The position numbers were made by a program, and so were the translations under genes. Below, in pieces: positions 62,834 to 64,000 of a stretch of 64,000 bases of DNA. Location of the stretch: positions 99,689,725-99,753,724 of the forward strand of contig NC_044277.2 in assembly GCF_004027225.2 (NCBI RefSeq), in the 5' to 3' direction. Numbering within the stretch: position 1 is the first letter of the stretch; every line of letters begins with the position of its first letter. This DNA comes from Strigops habroptila. Lineage: Eukaryota > Chordata > Aves > Psittaciformes > Psittacidae. The notes below the pieces were generated by a model, which searched no databases, was not told where the DNA came from, and was given only the letters and a program-made list of their open reading frames with translations.

Positions 62834-62968
62834 AGCTGGATATAGGCTGGGAAATATATATATATATAAAAAAAAATATATATGTGTAAAAAATATATAT
62901 ATATAAAAAAAATATATATATATATACACACACACCCAGCTGGATGTAGCTGGATATAGGCTGGGAAA
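62834..62968. repeat. AT microsatellite between 21-bp direct repeats
   Basis: A tract of tatata, A runs and a short cacaca (about 62854-62937) is bounded by two identical 21-mers at 62834-62854 and 62948-62968 (core agctggatataggctggg). Confidence 0.85.
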
Positions 62969-64000
62969 AAACAGGAGGCTGATAATTTTTCCTGGTTAGA
63001 AGGAAACTTGAGCTAGATCCCTTGCTTCTGAAGGTGGTCGTGGTCCCATGGATGCCCCCTGGACCAGAGAGAGAAAACAACACCCACTTTGAGGTGGAGA
63101 GGGGGCACTGGTGTCGCTGCCTACATCAGTGGGGTAATCGCCCTCCCGAGGGCGCTCTAGTGGCATCTGTGGGGTGGCAGAGTTTGTCAGCCTGTCCCCT
63201 TGAGCAAGGAGGATGATCTCGCATAGTTCATTGGTTCAGTATCTGATTGCTAATTATTACAGTAGCTTGACCTGTGGAGGCCAGCAAGCCATAACGCCTG
63301 CAGTCATCTCTGCCAGCATAGACATCCTTGTGGCTTCAAACCTGGGCTGAACATCCCTTCTGCTCCCTCCCAAGTGCTGCCCGCACTCCCTGCCTCTGCC
63401 AGCATCCCCAGGGAGCAGCGCAGCTCCATTACAGCAGCTTTTCCACGTTTAATTTGCTTTTAAATATATACATATATATTTAAATGTACTGCATTTTTTT
63501 TAGTCCCATCTGTCCTCCAAAGCATGGGTGCTGCTGTTCCTTGGGGCCATCACAGCACAGCTTCACCCCATTGTCTTTAGGACCTGCTCCTAACCTGCAG
63601 AGACCAGGGCTGGCAGGTAAAAACAAAAATAAAGAAGACAGCACCACTGTGGTGGCGTCGCTGGGCTCTGCTCTTGTTTTATTGCTGAAATCCAACCCGA
63701 TTCCCCTTGTCCTATCCACTGTGGTCATAGGGAAGGAATTTCACCAGTCTTCTTGCAGCACCTCCTGGTGTTTCTGAAGACAGGCAAAATCTTCCTTTGT
63801 GCCTTCGCAGAAGTGCTGCCTCTCTGGTCCCTGGGTGCCTCTGAGAAGAATTTGGTCCCATTTTCTCACCACTTTCCCATTTAATAGTTGCATTTATCAA
63901 CAAGGTCTTCCCTGCTGTTCTCCAGCGTGACCAAACCCAGCTCAGCCACTCCTCGTGCATCCCATCCTCCAGCCCTGACCACTTTGGTGGCCACCACCAG
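62969..64000. other. Intergenic, no recognised gene
   Basis: There is a short AT-rich simple run near 63463-63485; otherwise unique sequence without a supported feature. Confidence 0.45.

Noticed and set aside
62149-62931. 260-codon minus-strand open frame
   Set aside because: Its start is translated microsatellite (alternating Tyr/Ile) and the rest has no family resemblance or codon signal.

Overview
This is a stretch of bird nuclear DNA. The protein-coding genes have vertebrate split-gene structure. The only abundant interspersed repeat is CR1, the LINE that dominates avian genomes (about 17 copies here). The gene order ARF1 > MMTAG2 (C1orf35) < MRPL55 < GUK1 > matches the human 1q42 neighbourhood that follows WNT3A. 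The species cannot be fixed from the sequence.

Layout. Positions 1-12,900 are non-coding and lie upstream of ARF1. They hold CR1 pieces, some enhancer-like motif clusters, and one nearly full-length CR1 (6190-10800). That CR1 is bracketed by two almost identical copies of about 375-400 bp of the surrounding unique DNA, an exceptionally long target-site duplication. Positions 12,960-13,800 are a CpG island with the ARF1 promoter and non-coding first exon. ARF1 runs to about 27,925; its four coding exons lie between 23,279 and 26,511 and encode a standard 181-residue Arf1 GTPase. Positions 27,930-33,800 are intergenic, with four CR1 copies and several minus-strand open segments that look faintly coding but are not identified. 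MMTAG2 (eight coding exons, 308 aa) lies on the minus strand at 34,330-36,826. MRPL55 (three coding exons, 119 aa) lies on the minus strand at 37,841-39,211. GUK1 (eight coding exons, 213 aa, including an in-frame mitochondrial-type leader from exon 1) runs on the plus strand from 39,997 to 56,219. MRPL55 and GUK1 are divergent, with start codons 786 bp apart. Positions 56,600-64,000 hold one CR1 copy and an AT microsatellite but no recognisable gene.

All exon chains were checked by hand for GT/AG boundaries and phase. ARF1, MMTAG2, MRPL55 and GUK1 each close in frame from ATG to stop. The genes do not form a pathway. ARF1 drives Golgi coat recruitment, GUK1 makes GDP from GMP, MRPL55 is a mitoribosomal protein, and MMTAG2 is a basic nuclear-type protein. 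The MMTAG2-MRPL55-GUK1 block is compact and GC-rich and carries three degenerate minisatellites. The most noteworthy things are the long duplication flanking the CR1, its foldback-containing target, the CR1 copy with a hairpin at its 5' end in GUK1 intron 3, and a possible unassigned minus-strand transcript tail-to-tail with ARF1.
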